Origin: Paraburkholderia aromaticivorans
Lineage (GTDB): Bacteria; Pseudomonadota; Gammaproteobacteria; Burkholderiales; Burkholderiaceae
Direction: 5' to 3'
Assembly: GCF_012689525.1 (NCBI RefSeq)
Contig: NZ_CP051516.1
Location: 3,410,001 to 3,474,000 of the forward strand
DNA: 64,000 bases
Shown here: piece by piece, positions 45,734 to 54,320 of the stretch
Layout: each line of letters begins with the position of its first letter
Position numbering within the stretch: the stretch's first letter is position 1
Program-made: the position numbers and the translations under genes
The notes under the pieces: model-generated
Databases searched by the model: none
Told to the model about the DNA's origin: nothing
What the model saw: only the letters and a program-made list of their open reading frames with translations

Positions 45734-45776
45734 GCGTCGCCCGGCTCGCGCCATGCGCGCGCAAGCCGGGCGACGC
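45734..45776. terminator. Hairpin after azlD, probable transcription end
   Basis: GCGTCGCCCGGCT (45734-45746) pairs perfectly with AGCCGGGCGACGC (45764-45776). There is no T-tract, so termination may need Rho or another factor; a protein-binding palindrome is also possible. Confidence 0.55.
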
Positions 45777-45989
45777 TTCCCTCTAAAGCGGGCGCCCCGC
45801 CCCGCACTCCCTTAAGTTTCCCCCCGATCCGCCGTTATGCAGTCGAGGTCCGCTCGTCGGGATACGTCCCGCTGGTTATGCGGCATCAGGCAGGAATCAA
45901 GCGCGCCGGCATCGAACGCCGCGTCTCCCAAGGCCCATGCGGCCGGGCGGCGTGGCGAGGCCGCGCGGCAGGACCAAACGGGATAACAC

Positions 45990-46760
45990 ATGGGTCAAAT
46001 CACCCTCACGCTCAAAGACGAGACCATCGCGACACTGCGCAAGGATTTCGACGCTTTTCTGCGAGTCTCGCTGAAGCTCGATCCGCAGTTCGCGACGCCG
46101 TCGTTTGAGGATTTTTTGCGCGCCAAGCTGCTCGACAATATGGTGCCGCTGACCGAACACGCGGTTCAGCGGATGTTGCAGGGCGGCCAGTACGCCTGGG
46201 CCAAACGCACGCTGGACAAGGAGTTCCCGGATGTCGTCGCGATTCTGATGCGGCAGGCGGGCGAGTTCGGCTTCGGTTTCGCGGCCCGCTCGGAATGGAC
46301 GCCGGAGGAACTCGCCAAGCAGTGCCGCGACTGGGCGGCGGCGATCGTCAAGGAAGCGGAAGGCGACGCCGCGCTGATCGACCCGCTCGCGGCGCAGATC
46401 AAGAGCGCGGCGCAGGACATTCAGGCGCTCGAGGAAGTCATGCAGACGCCGGCGTGGCGGGTGGTGGAATCGCTGCGCCAGCGCGTCTACGAGGCCAAGG
46501 TGGCGTGCGAAACGCACGTGGGCAGCACGGCGCGCGAAAAGCTCGGCGAACTGCGTGGGCTGCTGCGGCTGGGTATTTCGCACGGCTCGTTCCAGAAGCA
46601 GGAAGCGCAGCAGATCATGGAGTTCCTGCGCCTGCTCAAGCCGGAGATTTTCGTGGAAGAGCCGTACGACGTGTTTTCGCGTATGGCGGCCTGGCTGCGC
46701 AATTTCTTCGTGCCGCCGCGTCCGGCGCCGCAGCAACAGCAGCCACGGCAGTCGCGCTGA
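45990..46760 (+). CDS. Hypothetical helical protein
   Basis: A 256-residue soluble protein that I do not recognise. It opens MGQITLTLKDETIATLRKDF, has an Arg/Lys/Glu-rich helical body with DNMVPLTEHAVQRMLQGGQY and AWAKRTLDKEFPDVVAILMRQ, and ends in a Pro/Gln-rich tail (PPRPAPQQQQPRQSR). There is no signal peptide, membrane segment or metal motif. Hydrophobic residues recur with helix spacing through much of the chain. It stands alone between azlD and the converging helicase gene, with the degenerate helicase-tail copy downstream. Confidence 0.75.
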   Translation: MGQITLTLKDETIATLRKDFDAFLRVSLKLDPQFATPSFEDFLRAKLLDNMVPLTEHAVQRMLQGGQYAWAKRTLDKEFPDVVAILMRQAGEFGFGFAARSEWTPEELAKQCRDWAAAIVKEAEGDAALIDPLAAQIKSAAQDIQALEEVMQTPAWRVVESLRQRVYEAKVACETHVGSTAREKLGELRGLLRLGISHGSFQKQEAQQIMEFLRLLKPEIFVEEPYDVFSRMAAWLRNFFVPPRPAPQQQQPRQSR

Positions 46761-47104
46761 CGCAAACGACCCTGGGAAACCACCACTGGGTCACCAGTAG
46801 CCAACAAGCGGCAACCCTCCGCCGATCGAGAGACGTAACGCCGAACAACGGACCGGGCCAACGATCGAGCCGCGTCCCTTGCTCAGCGTTGATCGCGTCA
46901 CGGCTATCACGCACAGGAGCGCGGCGCCCGCCGCGCTCTCAATCCCACATCTTTCTGAGTTTCGCGCCGATGCCGATCTCCGCCTGAACGGAGGCGGCAC
47001 GCCCAGCCGCCGTGGGCGCGCGCGGAGCCGGCACGCGTGGTCACAGATGGAATCGAACAGCGGCATCAGATGCGGCGCATTGAAGCGCGCCGCCCGCCGT
47101 GCTC
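46761..47104. other. Intergenic region holding a degenerate copy of the helicase 3' end
   Basis: The first 150 bases show nothing recognisable. From about 46918 the sequence is an imperfect direct copy of 47084-47250, the 3' end of the helicase gene; see the separate entry. Confidence 0.6.
46918..47083 (-). pseudogene. Degenerate duplicate of the last ~50 codons of the UvrD-type helicase gene
   Basis: Reading on the minus strand, this segment repeats the helicase end: APHLMPLFDS at its start and, after a frame change, IGAKLRKMWD followed by the same TGA. The stop codons lie at 46939-46941 and 47105-47107, exactly 166 bases apart, and the preceding GCCGCCCGCCG-like sequence is also repeated. 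It is therefore a tandem duplication of about 166 bp with later substitutions and small indels. Confidence 0.75.
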
Positions 47105-49249
47105 TCAATCCCACATCTTTCTGAGTTTCGCGCCAATCTCGACCTTCGCCTGCGCCGCCGCGGCCAGCCCGGCCGCCGTCGGCGCGCTCGGAATCGGGAC
47201 GCGCGGCCATGCATAAGCATCGAATAGCGGCATCAGATGCGCGGGAATGAAGCGCGTGCGCGATGCCCACACGTGACGATCGCCCATATGCGTCTGGTTG
47301 TGCACGTAAAAGCGCTGCGGCACGACGATATGCAGGTCCTCTTTCGCGCGCGTCATCGCCACGTAGAGGAGACGGCGCTCCTCGTCGATTTCCTCTTCGC
47401 TGCCCGTGCCGAGATCGGACGGAATGCAGCCGTCCACGCCGTTCAGCACGAATACGTTGCGCCACTCCTGCCCCTTCGCCGAATGGATCGTGGAAAGGAT
47501 CAGGTAGTCCTCGTCGATCAGCGGCACGCCGGATTCGTCGCTGGTGGCGTCGGGCGGATCGAGCGTCAACTCGGTCAGAAACCGTTCACGCGATGCATAC
47601 GTGCCCGCGATGCTCTCCATCTGCAACACGTCCGCGTGACGGATCGCCGCGTCCTCGTGATTGCGCTCGAGATGCGGTTCATACCAACGGCGCACCATTT
47701 CGAACTCGGCGGGCCACGGCGTCTGGCGCCCGTACACGCTCGACATCAGCTTGACGAACGGATGCCAGTCTTCCTGCGCGCGAGGCGGCGCGGCGAAGGC
47801 GGCCAGCGCGCCGCCGGCGGTGTCGGCGGGATTGCCGCTGCCCGCGCGCGCGACAACCTCATCGAGCACCTTTGCCGCGGTGGCCGGTCCCACGCCCGGC
47901 AGCAACTGCACGACGCGAAAGCCGGCCACGCGGTCGCGCGGATTTTCGGCCCAGCGCAGCACGGCGAGCACGTCTTTCACGTGCACCGAGTCGAGAAACT
48001 TTAGCCCGCCGAACTTCACGAACGGAATGTTGCGCCGGGTCAGTTCGATCTCCAGCGCGGCGCTGTGATGCGCGGCGCGGAACAGCACCGCCTGCGACTT
48101 CAGCTTCATGCCCTGCTCGCGCGCTTCCAGCACCTGCTCGACGATGTAGCGCGCCTGGTCGGCTTCGTCGGCGACGGTCACCAGACGCGGGCGCTGCGCC
48201 GATGCCTTGTCGGTCCACAGATTCTTCGTGTAGCGCTCGTTGGCCAGTTCGATCACCGCGTTCGACGCCGCCAGGATCGGCGCAGTCGAGCGGTAATTGC
48301 GCTCGAGCGTGACCTGTTTGGCCGGCGGATCGAAGTGCGCGGGGAAATCGAGAATATTGCGCACGGTCGCGCCGCGAAACGAATAGATCGACTGGGCGTC
48401 GTCGCCGACCACGGTCAGGCCGCGGCCGTCCGGCTTCAACGCGAGCAGGATCGACGCCTGCAGACGGTTGGTGTCCTGATACTCGTCGACCAGCACATGA
48501 TCGAAGCGCCCCGACAGGTCGGCGGCGATGGCCGGCTCGGCGGCCATGTGCGACCAGTAAAGCAGCAGGTCGTCGTAGTCGAGCACGCTCTGCTTCTGCT
48601 TCGCTTCGACATAAGCCGCGAACAGCATGCGCAGATCGGCCTCCCATTCACGGCACCACGGGAACGCCTTGTCGAGAACCTGGCCGAGCGACGCGCCGGT
48701 GTTCACGACGCGCGAGTAAATGGCAAAGCACGTGCCCTTGGCCGGGAAACGCCGCTCTTTCGCCGACAAGCCGAGTTCGTGGCGCACGAGGTTCATGAGG
48801 TCGGCGGAATCCTCGCGGTCGTTGATCGTGAAGGCCGGCGCGAGGCCGATCAGATCCGCGTACTCGCGCAACAGCCGCGCGCCGACGCTATGGAACGTGC
48901 CCGACCACGTCAGCCCTTGCGCGAGCGCGGCTCGCGAACCGAGCGCCGCGCCGGCGATGCGCGTGACGCGCCGGGTCATTTCGAGCGCCGCGCGGCGCGA
49001 AAAGGTCAGCAGCAGGATGCGGCGCGGATCGGCGCCCTTCACCACCAGATTGGCGACCCGGTGCGCGAGCGTATTGGTCTTGCCGGAACCGGCGCCCGCG
49101 ATCACCAGCAGCGCGCCGGGCAGCGCGGTGAGCGTGTCGGCGCCGTAGTCGACGGCTTCGCGCTGCGCGTCGTTGAGCTTCGCCAGCCAGGCGGCGGTGT
49201 CGGATGACGATGACGCGGGGGGCGGCGGTGATTCGGCGACGGAGAGCAC
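47105..49249 (-). CDS. UvrD/Rep-family ATP-dependent DNA helicase
   Basis: A superfamily 1A helicase of about 714 residues. Motifs in order: Q-motif LNDAQREAVDYG, Walker A GAGSGKTNT, LLLTFSRRAALEM, GTFHSVGARLL, the DEXX-box DHVLVDEYQDTN, VVGDDAQSIYSFRGA, LERNYRST, STIHSAKGQEWRNVF and RRLLYVAMTRAKEDL. It lacks the long UvrD C-terminal region and ends IGAKLRKMWD. The start is uncertain: GTG at 49249 is used because the Q-motif then lies near residue 25, but GTG at 49423 is also in frame, and neither has a good ribosome-binding site. Its 3' end is duplicated downstream. Confidence 0.9.
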   Translation of the reverse strand: MLSVAESPPPPASSSSDTAAWLAKLNDAQREAVDYGADTLTALPGALLVIAGAGSGKTNTLAHRVANLVVKGADPRRILLLTFSRRAALEMTRRVTRIAGAALGSRAALAQGLTWSGTFHSVGARLLREYADLIGLAPAFTINDREDSADLMNLVRHELGLSAKERRFPAKGTCFAIYSRVVNTGASLGQVLDKAFPWCREWEADLRMLFAAYVEAKQKQSVLDYDDLLLYWSHMAAEPAIAADLSGRFDHVLVDEYQDTNRLQASILLALKPDGRGLTVVGDDAQSIYSFRGATVRNILDFPAHFDPPAKQVTLERNYRSTAPILAASNAVIELANERYTKNLWTDKASAQRPRLVTVADEADQARYIVEQVLEAREQGMKLKSQAVLFRAAHHSAALEIELTRRNIPFVKFGGLKFLDSVHVKDVLAVLRWAENPRDRVAGFRVVQLLPGVGPATAAKVLDEVVARAGSGNPADTAGGALAAFAAPPRAQEDWHPFVKLMSSVYGRQTPWPAEFEMVRRWYEPHLERNHEDAAIRHADVLQMESIAGTYASRERFLTELTLDPPDATSDESGVPLIDEDYLILSTIHSAKGQEWRNVFVLNGVDGCIPSDLGTGSEEEIDEERRLLYVAMTRAKEDLHIVVPQRFYVHNQTHMGDRHVWASRTRFIPAHLMPLFDAYAWPRVPIPSAPTAAGLAAAAQAKVEIGAKLRKMWD

Positions 49250-49551
49250 GATCGATTTTTGGGCGTTGGATAGATTCAGAGCGGCGACGCACACTGTATA
49301 TCCATACAACCCGCGCAGACAAGCGACCCTTTTTTTGGCCTCGCTGCCAGCGGCCTTGCCTGACCCCGCCGGACGACCATTAAAAGATCGAGGGCGCAAA
49401 AATGGCCGTGGCGTAGAACGCACCGGCCATTTTCAGGCGTCAGAGCGAGCCGCTCACGCGCCGCGCAACGCCATGACACTGGGACTTGTCGGACGCGCGG
49501 CGGCGCGCGAACGTTACGGCGATGCGCATAGGCGGCCACGAAGTCCGCCTC
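49250..49551. other. Region between the helicase gene and the small repeat protein
   Basis: About 300 bases. The helicase frame remains open to 49423 with no recognisable domain, so part may be its N-terminus. The rest shows neither a clear promoter nor a gene. Confidence 0.4.
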
Positions 49552-49815
49552 CTACTGCTTCTTCGCGTCCTTCAGATTGGCGTCGGCGTTGGCCTTGTCG
49601 GCGTCGGCCTGCGCATCGGTTTTCTTCTTGTCGGCCGTGGCTTGCGCGACGGACGCCTTCTTGTCTGCCTTCGACTGTTCCTTGGCCGCCTTCTTGTCGG
49701 CGTGGGTGACCGGCGCCGCAGCCGGATCGCTAGCCTGCGCGAATGCAGCCGACGACAGGCAACCCGCGATCAACGCGGCGACAAGCGTGGTCTTCGTGGA
49801 CTGGGTGATGCTCAT
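49552..49815 (-). CDS. Small secreted protein with four tandem 11-residue Lys/Ala repeats
   Basis: An 87-residue exported protein. A signal peptide (1-26, cleavage after AFA) is followed by a short Ala/Pro linker and then four contiguous 11-mers: ADKKAAKEQSK (39-49), ADKKASVAQAT, ADKKKTDAQAD and ADKANADANLK (72-82), with a last DAKKQ. The pattern A-D-K-K-x(4)-Q/N fits an 11/3 amphipathic helix like that of group 3 LEA proteins; function is not known. GGAGG lies six bases before the ATG. The next gene (49919-50365) has related repeats in the same register. Confidence 0.85.
   Translation of the reverse strand: MSITQSTKTTLVAALIAGCLSSAAFAQASDPAAAPVTHADKKAAKEQSKADKKASVAQATADKKKTDAQADADKANADANLKDAKKQ
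49570..49701 (-). repeat. Four 33-bp units encoding ADKK-type 11-mers
   Basis: The units code for residues 39-82 of the small secreted protein. The first three begin with GCC/GCA GAC AAG AAG; the fourth begins GCC GAC AAG GCC. Third positions have diverged. Confidence 0.85.
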
Positions 49816-49918
49816 GGGATACCTCCGTTGAAACGAGATGCCCGGACCTGAAAGTCCGGTAAAGCGGCGTGCGGCGGCGGCAAACCACGCCGCCACGCCG
49901 CTTGCTCAAAACTTGGCC

Positions 49919-50365
49919 TTAGTGCTTGACGTCGGTGCCGTCCGACTGGTCGCCCGTCTGGCCTTGCATGTTCATCTTCATCTCATTGTTGGCGGTCTGC
50001 TTATCCGCCTTCTGGTTGATCTTGGCGTCGCGCACCTGTTCCTTGTACTGGACCTTGGCGGTCTTCTGTTGATCCTTCAGTTCCGCCTTCGATGCCTTCT
50101 TCGACGCGCGATATTCGGCGTTAGCCTTCGCATTGGCGTCGCGCTTCTGCACCAGCGGATCGGTCGAGCCCGACGCCGTCAGACGCGTCGGCGTCGGCGT
50201 GACTGGCTGCACGCCTTGGGCGGCAGGGGCGGCATCAGCGCCTTGCATCTGGACTTGCGGCTGGCCGTCCGTACCCGCTGCCGGTTGCGCGGTCTGTGCG
50301 AATGCGGCTGTCGAAGCAAGGGCCGTAAGGGCGGTACCGATCAGAAGCGTACGAATCTGGGTCAT
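49919..50365 (-). CDS. Secreted protein with five 11-residue Lys-rich repeats
   Basis: A 148-residue exported protein. It has a signal peptide (1-23, ending AFA), a Gln/Ala/Pro linker to about 75, then five 11-mers: DANAKANAEYR (76-86), ASKKASKAELK, DQQKTAKVQYK, EQVRDAKINQK and ADKQTANNEMK (120-130), and a Gly/Asp tail. Position 9 is E/Q/N, position 10 mostly hydrophobic and position 11 K/R in all. The last unit resembles the last unit of the neighbouring 87-residue protein, so the two are likely relatives. No catalytic motif is visible. A good GAGAGGAT ribosome-binding site precedes the ATG. Confidence 0.85.
   Translation of the reverse strand: MTQIRTLLIGTALTALASTAAFAQTAQPAAGTDGQPQVQMQGADAAPAAQGVQPVTPTPTRLTASGSTDPLVQKRDANAKANAEYRASKKASKAELKDQQKTAKVQYKEQVRDAKINQKADKQTANNEMKMNMQGQTGDQSDGTDVKH
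49976..50140 (-). repeat. Five 33-bp units encoding Lys-rich 11-mers
   Basis: The units code for residues 76-130 of the 148-residue secreted protein. Protein-level similarity between units is clear, whereas the DNA has diverged. Confidence 0.75.
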
Positions 50366-50702
50366 GGCTAATCCTCTCTAAAGTTGTTGTGACGCGGGCA
50401 ACCTGTCTGGCGCTGCGCATTTGAGCCGCTGCATTTGAGTCTCTACGAGCGTGCTCTGCGTGTTTGCCCGGTCTGCTCGCTGCCAGATAAAAATCCAGCA
50501 GACTTTCCCTACTGATCTGCACTCTACGAGTGAAGTTCGTGTTTTGCGACCATCGTTACGGAACGTTTCACTTTCTGACAATCGCATAACATCTGCTTGC
50601 AGATGCTCACACAACGGCGGCGCACACCGCGAACTTCATCCAGGGCAAGCTTCTGGCTTATGATGCGAACCCTTTGCCTCAATGCCTCAAGGTGCAAACG
50701 CC
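50366..50702. other. Divergent intergenic region between the secreted protein and the S4 gene
   Basis: No gene is supported in these 337 bases. On the plus strand TATGAT (about 50657) could be a -10 element before the S4 gene. Short near-repeats (GCATTTGAG at two places near 50418 and 50433) are seen. Confidence 0.4.
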
Positions 50703-50921
50703 ATGCCCAACCTCGATTTCACGCTTACCGGCGACTACGTCGAATTGCACAATCTCCTGAAGATAACGGGGCTGGCGGACAGTGGCGGGTCGGCAAAAAT
50801 GATGGTCGCGGACGGTGCGGTCACCGTCGACGGCCGGGTCGAAACGCGTAAAACCTGCAAGATCCGCGCGGGTCAAGTCGTGCTGCTCGGCGATACGCGG
50901 GTTGCGGTCCACGAGGCCTGA
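50703..50921 (+). CDS. Small S4-domain RNA-binding protein (YbcJ-like)
   Basis: A 72-residue protein made up almost entirely of an S4 domain: YVELHNLLKITGLADSGGSA, MVADGAVTVDGRVETRKTCK and IRAGQVVLLGD. This matches the YbcJ/YaaA type of small RNA-binding proteins, which in E. coli may bind rRNA. The ATG at 50703 has AAGG upstream at good spacing; an ATG at 50682 would add seven residues. Confidence 0.88.
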   Translation: MPNLDFTLTGDYVELHNLLKITGLADSGGSAKMMVADGAVTVDGRVETRKTCKIRAGQVVLLGDTRVAVHEA

Positions 50922-51171
50922 CACACGGCCTGTCACCCCGCAGTCCGAAAACTCGGAGGACCGCGCGCACCAAAATCGTGCCTCCTCCATCGACATCGCC
51001 GCGTCTAAGCAATAAGCTGTCAGTCTCGACAAACCAACAATCGGCTGACACTCCCGGCCGGCGGCTGCCTCGAGCATCTGCCGAGGCTCATCGAGCCGCT
51101 GCCTTCGCCACCGCTCGCGCGCTCGTCGCGCCCGCCGTCGCGCTGTCGCCATTTCCGCCGCCAGGCGCTCC

Positions 51172-52584
51172 ATGACTCAATCCGGCATCACCCGGGTGGC
51201 CGCCCGGCCGCCGACCCTGACCCGCCACGCGGCGGACACCGCGCGGCTCGCCGCGCCGCTCGCCATCGCGCAACTTTCGCAAATGGCGATGGGCGTCACC
51301 GACACGATCCTGCTCGGCTCGCTCGGCCCCGACGCGCTCGCGGCCGGCGGCCTCGGCGCGAATCTGTTTTTCGTGGTGGTCACGCTGCTGCAAGGCGTGC
51401 TGACCTCGGTCAGCGTGAGCGTGTCGCACGCGCGCGGCGCCCAGGACGAAGGCCGCGTGCCGCACATCTACTGGACCGGCTTAGTGCTGTCGGTGCTCCT
51501 GTCGGTGCCGGCGTTCTTCCTGCTTTCGTTCGCCACGCCGATCCTGCTGGCTTTCGGCGAACCCGCGCTGCTTGCGCACAACGTCGGCGAATACGCGGCG
51601 GTGCTGCGTTGGGGCGCGCTCGCCAGCCTGATCGGCGTCGGCCTGATGCGTTCGTTCCTGCCGGCGATCGGCGCGGCCAAACGGCTTCTGTGGGTATCGC
51701 TGGTGAGCGTCGGCGTGAACGGTTTTCTCAATTACGGGCTGATCCATGGCGCCTATGGCCTGCCGCGGCTCGGCTTCCTCGGTTCGGCGGCCGCGACCTC
51801 GATCACCGTCTGGCTAAGCGCGCTCGTGTTGATGGCGCTGCTGCACTTGCGGCCGCGTTATCGCCATTTCGTCGTCGCCACCCGGCCGAACGTGCCGCTG
51901 ATGGGCGAACTGTTCGGCATCGGCTGGCCGGTCGCGATCACCTACGGCGTCGAGTCGACGCTCTTTCTCGCCACCGGCCTGATGGTCGGCCTGCTCGGCG
52001 AGTCGCAACTGGCCGCGCATCAGATCGCGCTGAATGTGGCCTCAGTGGCCTTCATGGTGCCGCTCGCGATCGGTCAGGCGGCCAACGTGCGGGTCGGCTT
52101 CTGGTCCGGCGCCGGCCAGCCGCTCGCCGCACGCCACGCGGGGTTTGTCGCGCTCGCGCTCGGCGTCGCCTTCATGACGCTGTCGGGCCTTGTGCTGATC
52201 GCCGCGCCGCACTGGATCGTCGGCCTCTATCTGCATCTCGACGACCCGGCCAACGCGGCCACGGTCAACCTCGCGAGTTCGCTGCTCGGGGTGGCGGCAA
52301 TTTTCCAGATCGTCGACGGCATGCAGACGGTCGGCTCCGGCTGTCTGCGCGGCCTGAAAGACACGCGTGTACCGATGATCGCCGCCGCCTTCGGCTACTG
52401 GGTGATCGGTTTTCCGACCGGCTACACGCTGGCGTTTCACTTCGGCCTCGGCGCGCGCGGGTTGTGGTGGGGACTCGCGGCCGGCCTCGCGAGCGTCGCG
52501 CTGCTGATGACGCTGCGCTTTCACAAGCTGAGCTTGCGGCGCGTGCCGGCAACGTCCGGCGGGTCGCCGGTCGAACCCGTTTGA
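51172..52584 (+). CDS. MATE-family multidrug efflux transporter (NorM-type)
   Basis: A 470-residue inner-membrane transporter with about 12 membrane segments. The first half contains LAAPLAIAQLSQMAMGVTDT, LLGSLGPDALAAGGLGANLF and the second has IGWPVAITYGVESTLFLATG and IVDGMQTVGSGCLRGLKDTR, all landmarks of NorM-like Na+ or H+-coupled drug exporters. No regulator is directly adjacent; a small S4 gene precedes it and a transporter follows. The substrate cannot be read from the sequence. Confidence 0.93.
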   Translation: MTQSGITRVAARPPTLTRHAADTARLAAPLAIAQLSQMAMGVTDTILLGSLGPDALAAGGLGANLFFVVVTLLQGVLTSVSVSVSHARGAQDEGRVPHIYWTGLVLSVLLSVPAFFLLSFATPILLAFGEPALLAHNVGEYAAVLRWGALASLIGVGLMRSFLPAIGAAKRLLWVSLVSVGVNGFLNYGLIHGAYGLPRLGFLGSAAATSITVWLSALVLMALLHLRPRYRHFVVATRPNVPLMGELFGIGWPVAITYGVESTLFLATGLMVGLLGESQLAAHQIALNVASVAFMVPLAIGQAANVRVGFWSGAGQPLAARHAGFVALALGVAFMTLSGLVLIAAPHWIVGLYLHLDDPANAATVNLASSLLGVAAIFQIVDGMQTVGSGCLRGLKDTRVPMIAAAFGYWVIGFPTGYTLAFHFGLGARGLWWGLAAGLASVALLMTLRFHKLSLRRVPATSGGSPVEPV

Positions 52585-53038
52585 CGCTGGGTTAGAGGCG
52601 CGCGCTGGCCGCGCTCGGCGGTCGCGGGGCAATCACGCGCGAAGCCGCGCCAGCGGCGCGATCCGGCAACGCACGGCTCGTTGTCAGCCAAATCCGCCTG
52701 AAGCTGAACCTGCAGGGCGGTGCGGCCACACTCGGCACACCGCCGCCCTACCCCGGTCGAACGATGCGCGCCTAGTTGCACGCGCAACCATAGACGCACG
52801 AGGAATTCGCCGCGAACGGTAAAATACCGTGTTCCAGCTGATGGGCGCGCACCCGCGCCCATCAGCCGAAAACCCGCTCGCGCGCCTCAAAAAGGCCAGC
52901 GCCGCCCGAAGGCCCATCACCCGCCGACAAGGCTTGCCGCGCACACGCGGCAGACTCCCGCAAGCGCGCCACCGCCGCTGGCGCGCCACTCGACCGACCC
53001 TGCTTCTCGCGATAAAACATAATCAAGGACCACCCGTC
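52585..53038. other. Intergenic region upstream of the bile-acid-type transporter
   Basis: A 454-base gap. It contains an inverted repeat ACGGTA-AAA-TACCGT (52816-52830) and a perfect 13-bp hairpin GCTGATGGGCGCG / CGCGCCCATCAGC with loop CACC (52837-52866). Neither has a T-tract. They may be an operator and a leader structure for the following gene. An open frame through the region has no domain. Confidence 0.5.
52816..52830. promoter_or_regulatory. Inverted repeat, candidate operator
   Basis: ACGGTA / TACCGT with a three-base AAA spacer includes a TAAAAT -10-like element on the plus strand. No -35 element was found at 17 bases. It lies seven bases before the 13-bp hairpin. Confidence 0.4.
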
Positions 53039-53998
53039 ATGCTTGCCCGCGTCACCCGTCTTTTCCCGCTTTGGGCCGTGCTCGTTTCGATTGCCGCGTA
53101 CTTCTCGCCCGCCTCGTTCTCCGGCGTCGCGCCACACGTCACCACGCTGCTGACGATCATCATGCTGGCGATGGGCGTCACGCTCTCCGTAGCCGATTTC
53201 CAGCGTGTCTTTACGCGGCCCGCGCCGGTGATCGCCGGCATCGTGCTGCACTATCTCGTCATGCCGCTCGCCGCCTGGGCGATCGCCAAGGTGTTGCGCA
53301 TGCCGCCGGATCTCACCGCCGGCATGGTGCTGGTGGGCAGCGTGGCAAGCGGCACGGCGTCGAACGTGATGATCTATCTGGCGCGCGGCGACGTCGCGTT
53401 GTCGGTGACGATCAGCGCGCTGTCGACGCTCGTCGGCGTCTTCGCGACGCCGCTGCTCACGCGTCTTTATGTGGACGCGTCGATCGCCGTCGACGTGCAC
53501 GGCATGCTGATGAGCATTCTGCAAATCGTCGCGTTGCCGATCGTGGTCGGCCTGATCGCCAATCATCTGTTCGGCAAGGTCGTGCGCAAGATCGAACCGA
53601 TTCTGCCGCTGATCTCGATGGTCGCGATCGTGCTGATCATCGGCGCGGTGGTGGGCGGTACGCAGAAGAGCATCGCGTCGGTCGGCCTCGTGGTGATGCT
53701 GGGCGTGGTGCTGCATAACGGCATCGGCTTGCTCGGCGGCTATTGGGGCGGCCGTCTGCTCGGTTTCGACGAAGCCGTGTGCCGCACGCTCGCCATCGAA
53801 GTGGGCATGCAGAACTCGGGCCTCGCCGCGACGCTCGGCAAGCTCTATTTCACGCCGATCGCGGCCTTGCCCGGCGCGCTGTTTTCGGTGTGGCATAACC
53901 TGTCGGGTTCGCTGCTCGCGGGGCACTGGGCAGGACGTCCCGCAAAAGGTTCGACGCCTGTGGACGGCGGACAGGTGTTGAACGCCGAACGCGGTTAA
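53039..53998 (+). CDS. Bile acid:sodium symporter family transporter
   Basis: A 319-residue inner-membrane protein of the BASS family with about nine to ten membrane segments. It has the conserved [22 protein letters not shown] around the sodium-binding crossover and [21 protein letters not shown] in the second half, both family hallmarks. Bacterial members transport organic anions such as ketopantoate or pantothenate; the substrate is not evident here. The ATG at 53039 is preceded by AAGGA and begins the first membrane helix, while longer upstream frames are low-complexity. Confidence 0.9.
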   Translation: MLARVTRLFPLWAVLVSIAAYFSPASFSGVAPHVTTLLTIIMLAMGVTLSVADFQRVFTRPAPVIAGIVLHYLVMPLAAWAIAKVLRMPPDLTAGMVLVGSVASGTASNVMIYLARGDVALSVTISALSTLVGVFATPLLTRLYVDASIAVDVHGMLMSILQIVALPIVVGLIANHLFGKVVRKIEPILPLISMVAIVLIIGAVVGGTQKSIASVGLVVMLGVVLHNGIGLLGGYWGGRLLGFDEAVCRTLAIEVGMQNSGLAATLGKLYFTPIAALPGALFSVWHNLSGSLLAGHWAGRPAKGSTPVDGGQVLNAERG

Positions 53999-54026
53999 CA
54001 AGCGAGCCGCGCGCGTCGCGCTTGTT
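53997..54026 (+). terminator. Hairpin after the BASS transporter, weak terminator
   Basis: AACAAGCG (53997-54004) pairs with CGCTTGTT (54019-54026), beginning within the stop codon. Only a short TTTC and later TTTT follow, so it is a weak intrinsic terminator at best. Confidence 0.5.
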
Positions 54027-54320
54027 TCACGATTTTGACGCGCGCGGTCTGCACGATCGGCATTCAATAACAGCTTCTGCCGGTGCGTCCACGACGTATC
54101 GGCAGAGCCCGCAACGCGCGTGGTCCAACGCGAAAGTCCCGTCGCCGCGACCGTGTGCAAGATCAAAAACCCATCAGCCTGATTCCCCTTAGAATGCATT
54201 TCTCGACAGCGTGAGCCACTCACCCGCTGCCGCCATGAGAAGCCTGCAAACTAGGGGAAAAGCGTGCCGTCGCATCAAGATCAAAGCTGGGCCGCACTGC
54301 AACACACGTGCGCGTCCGGC

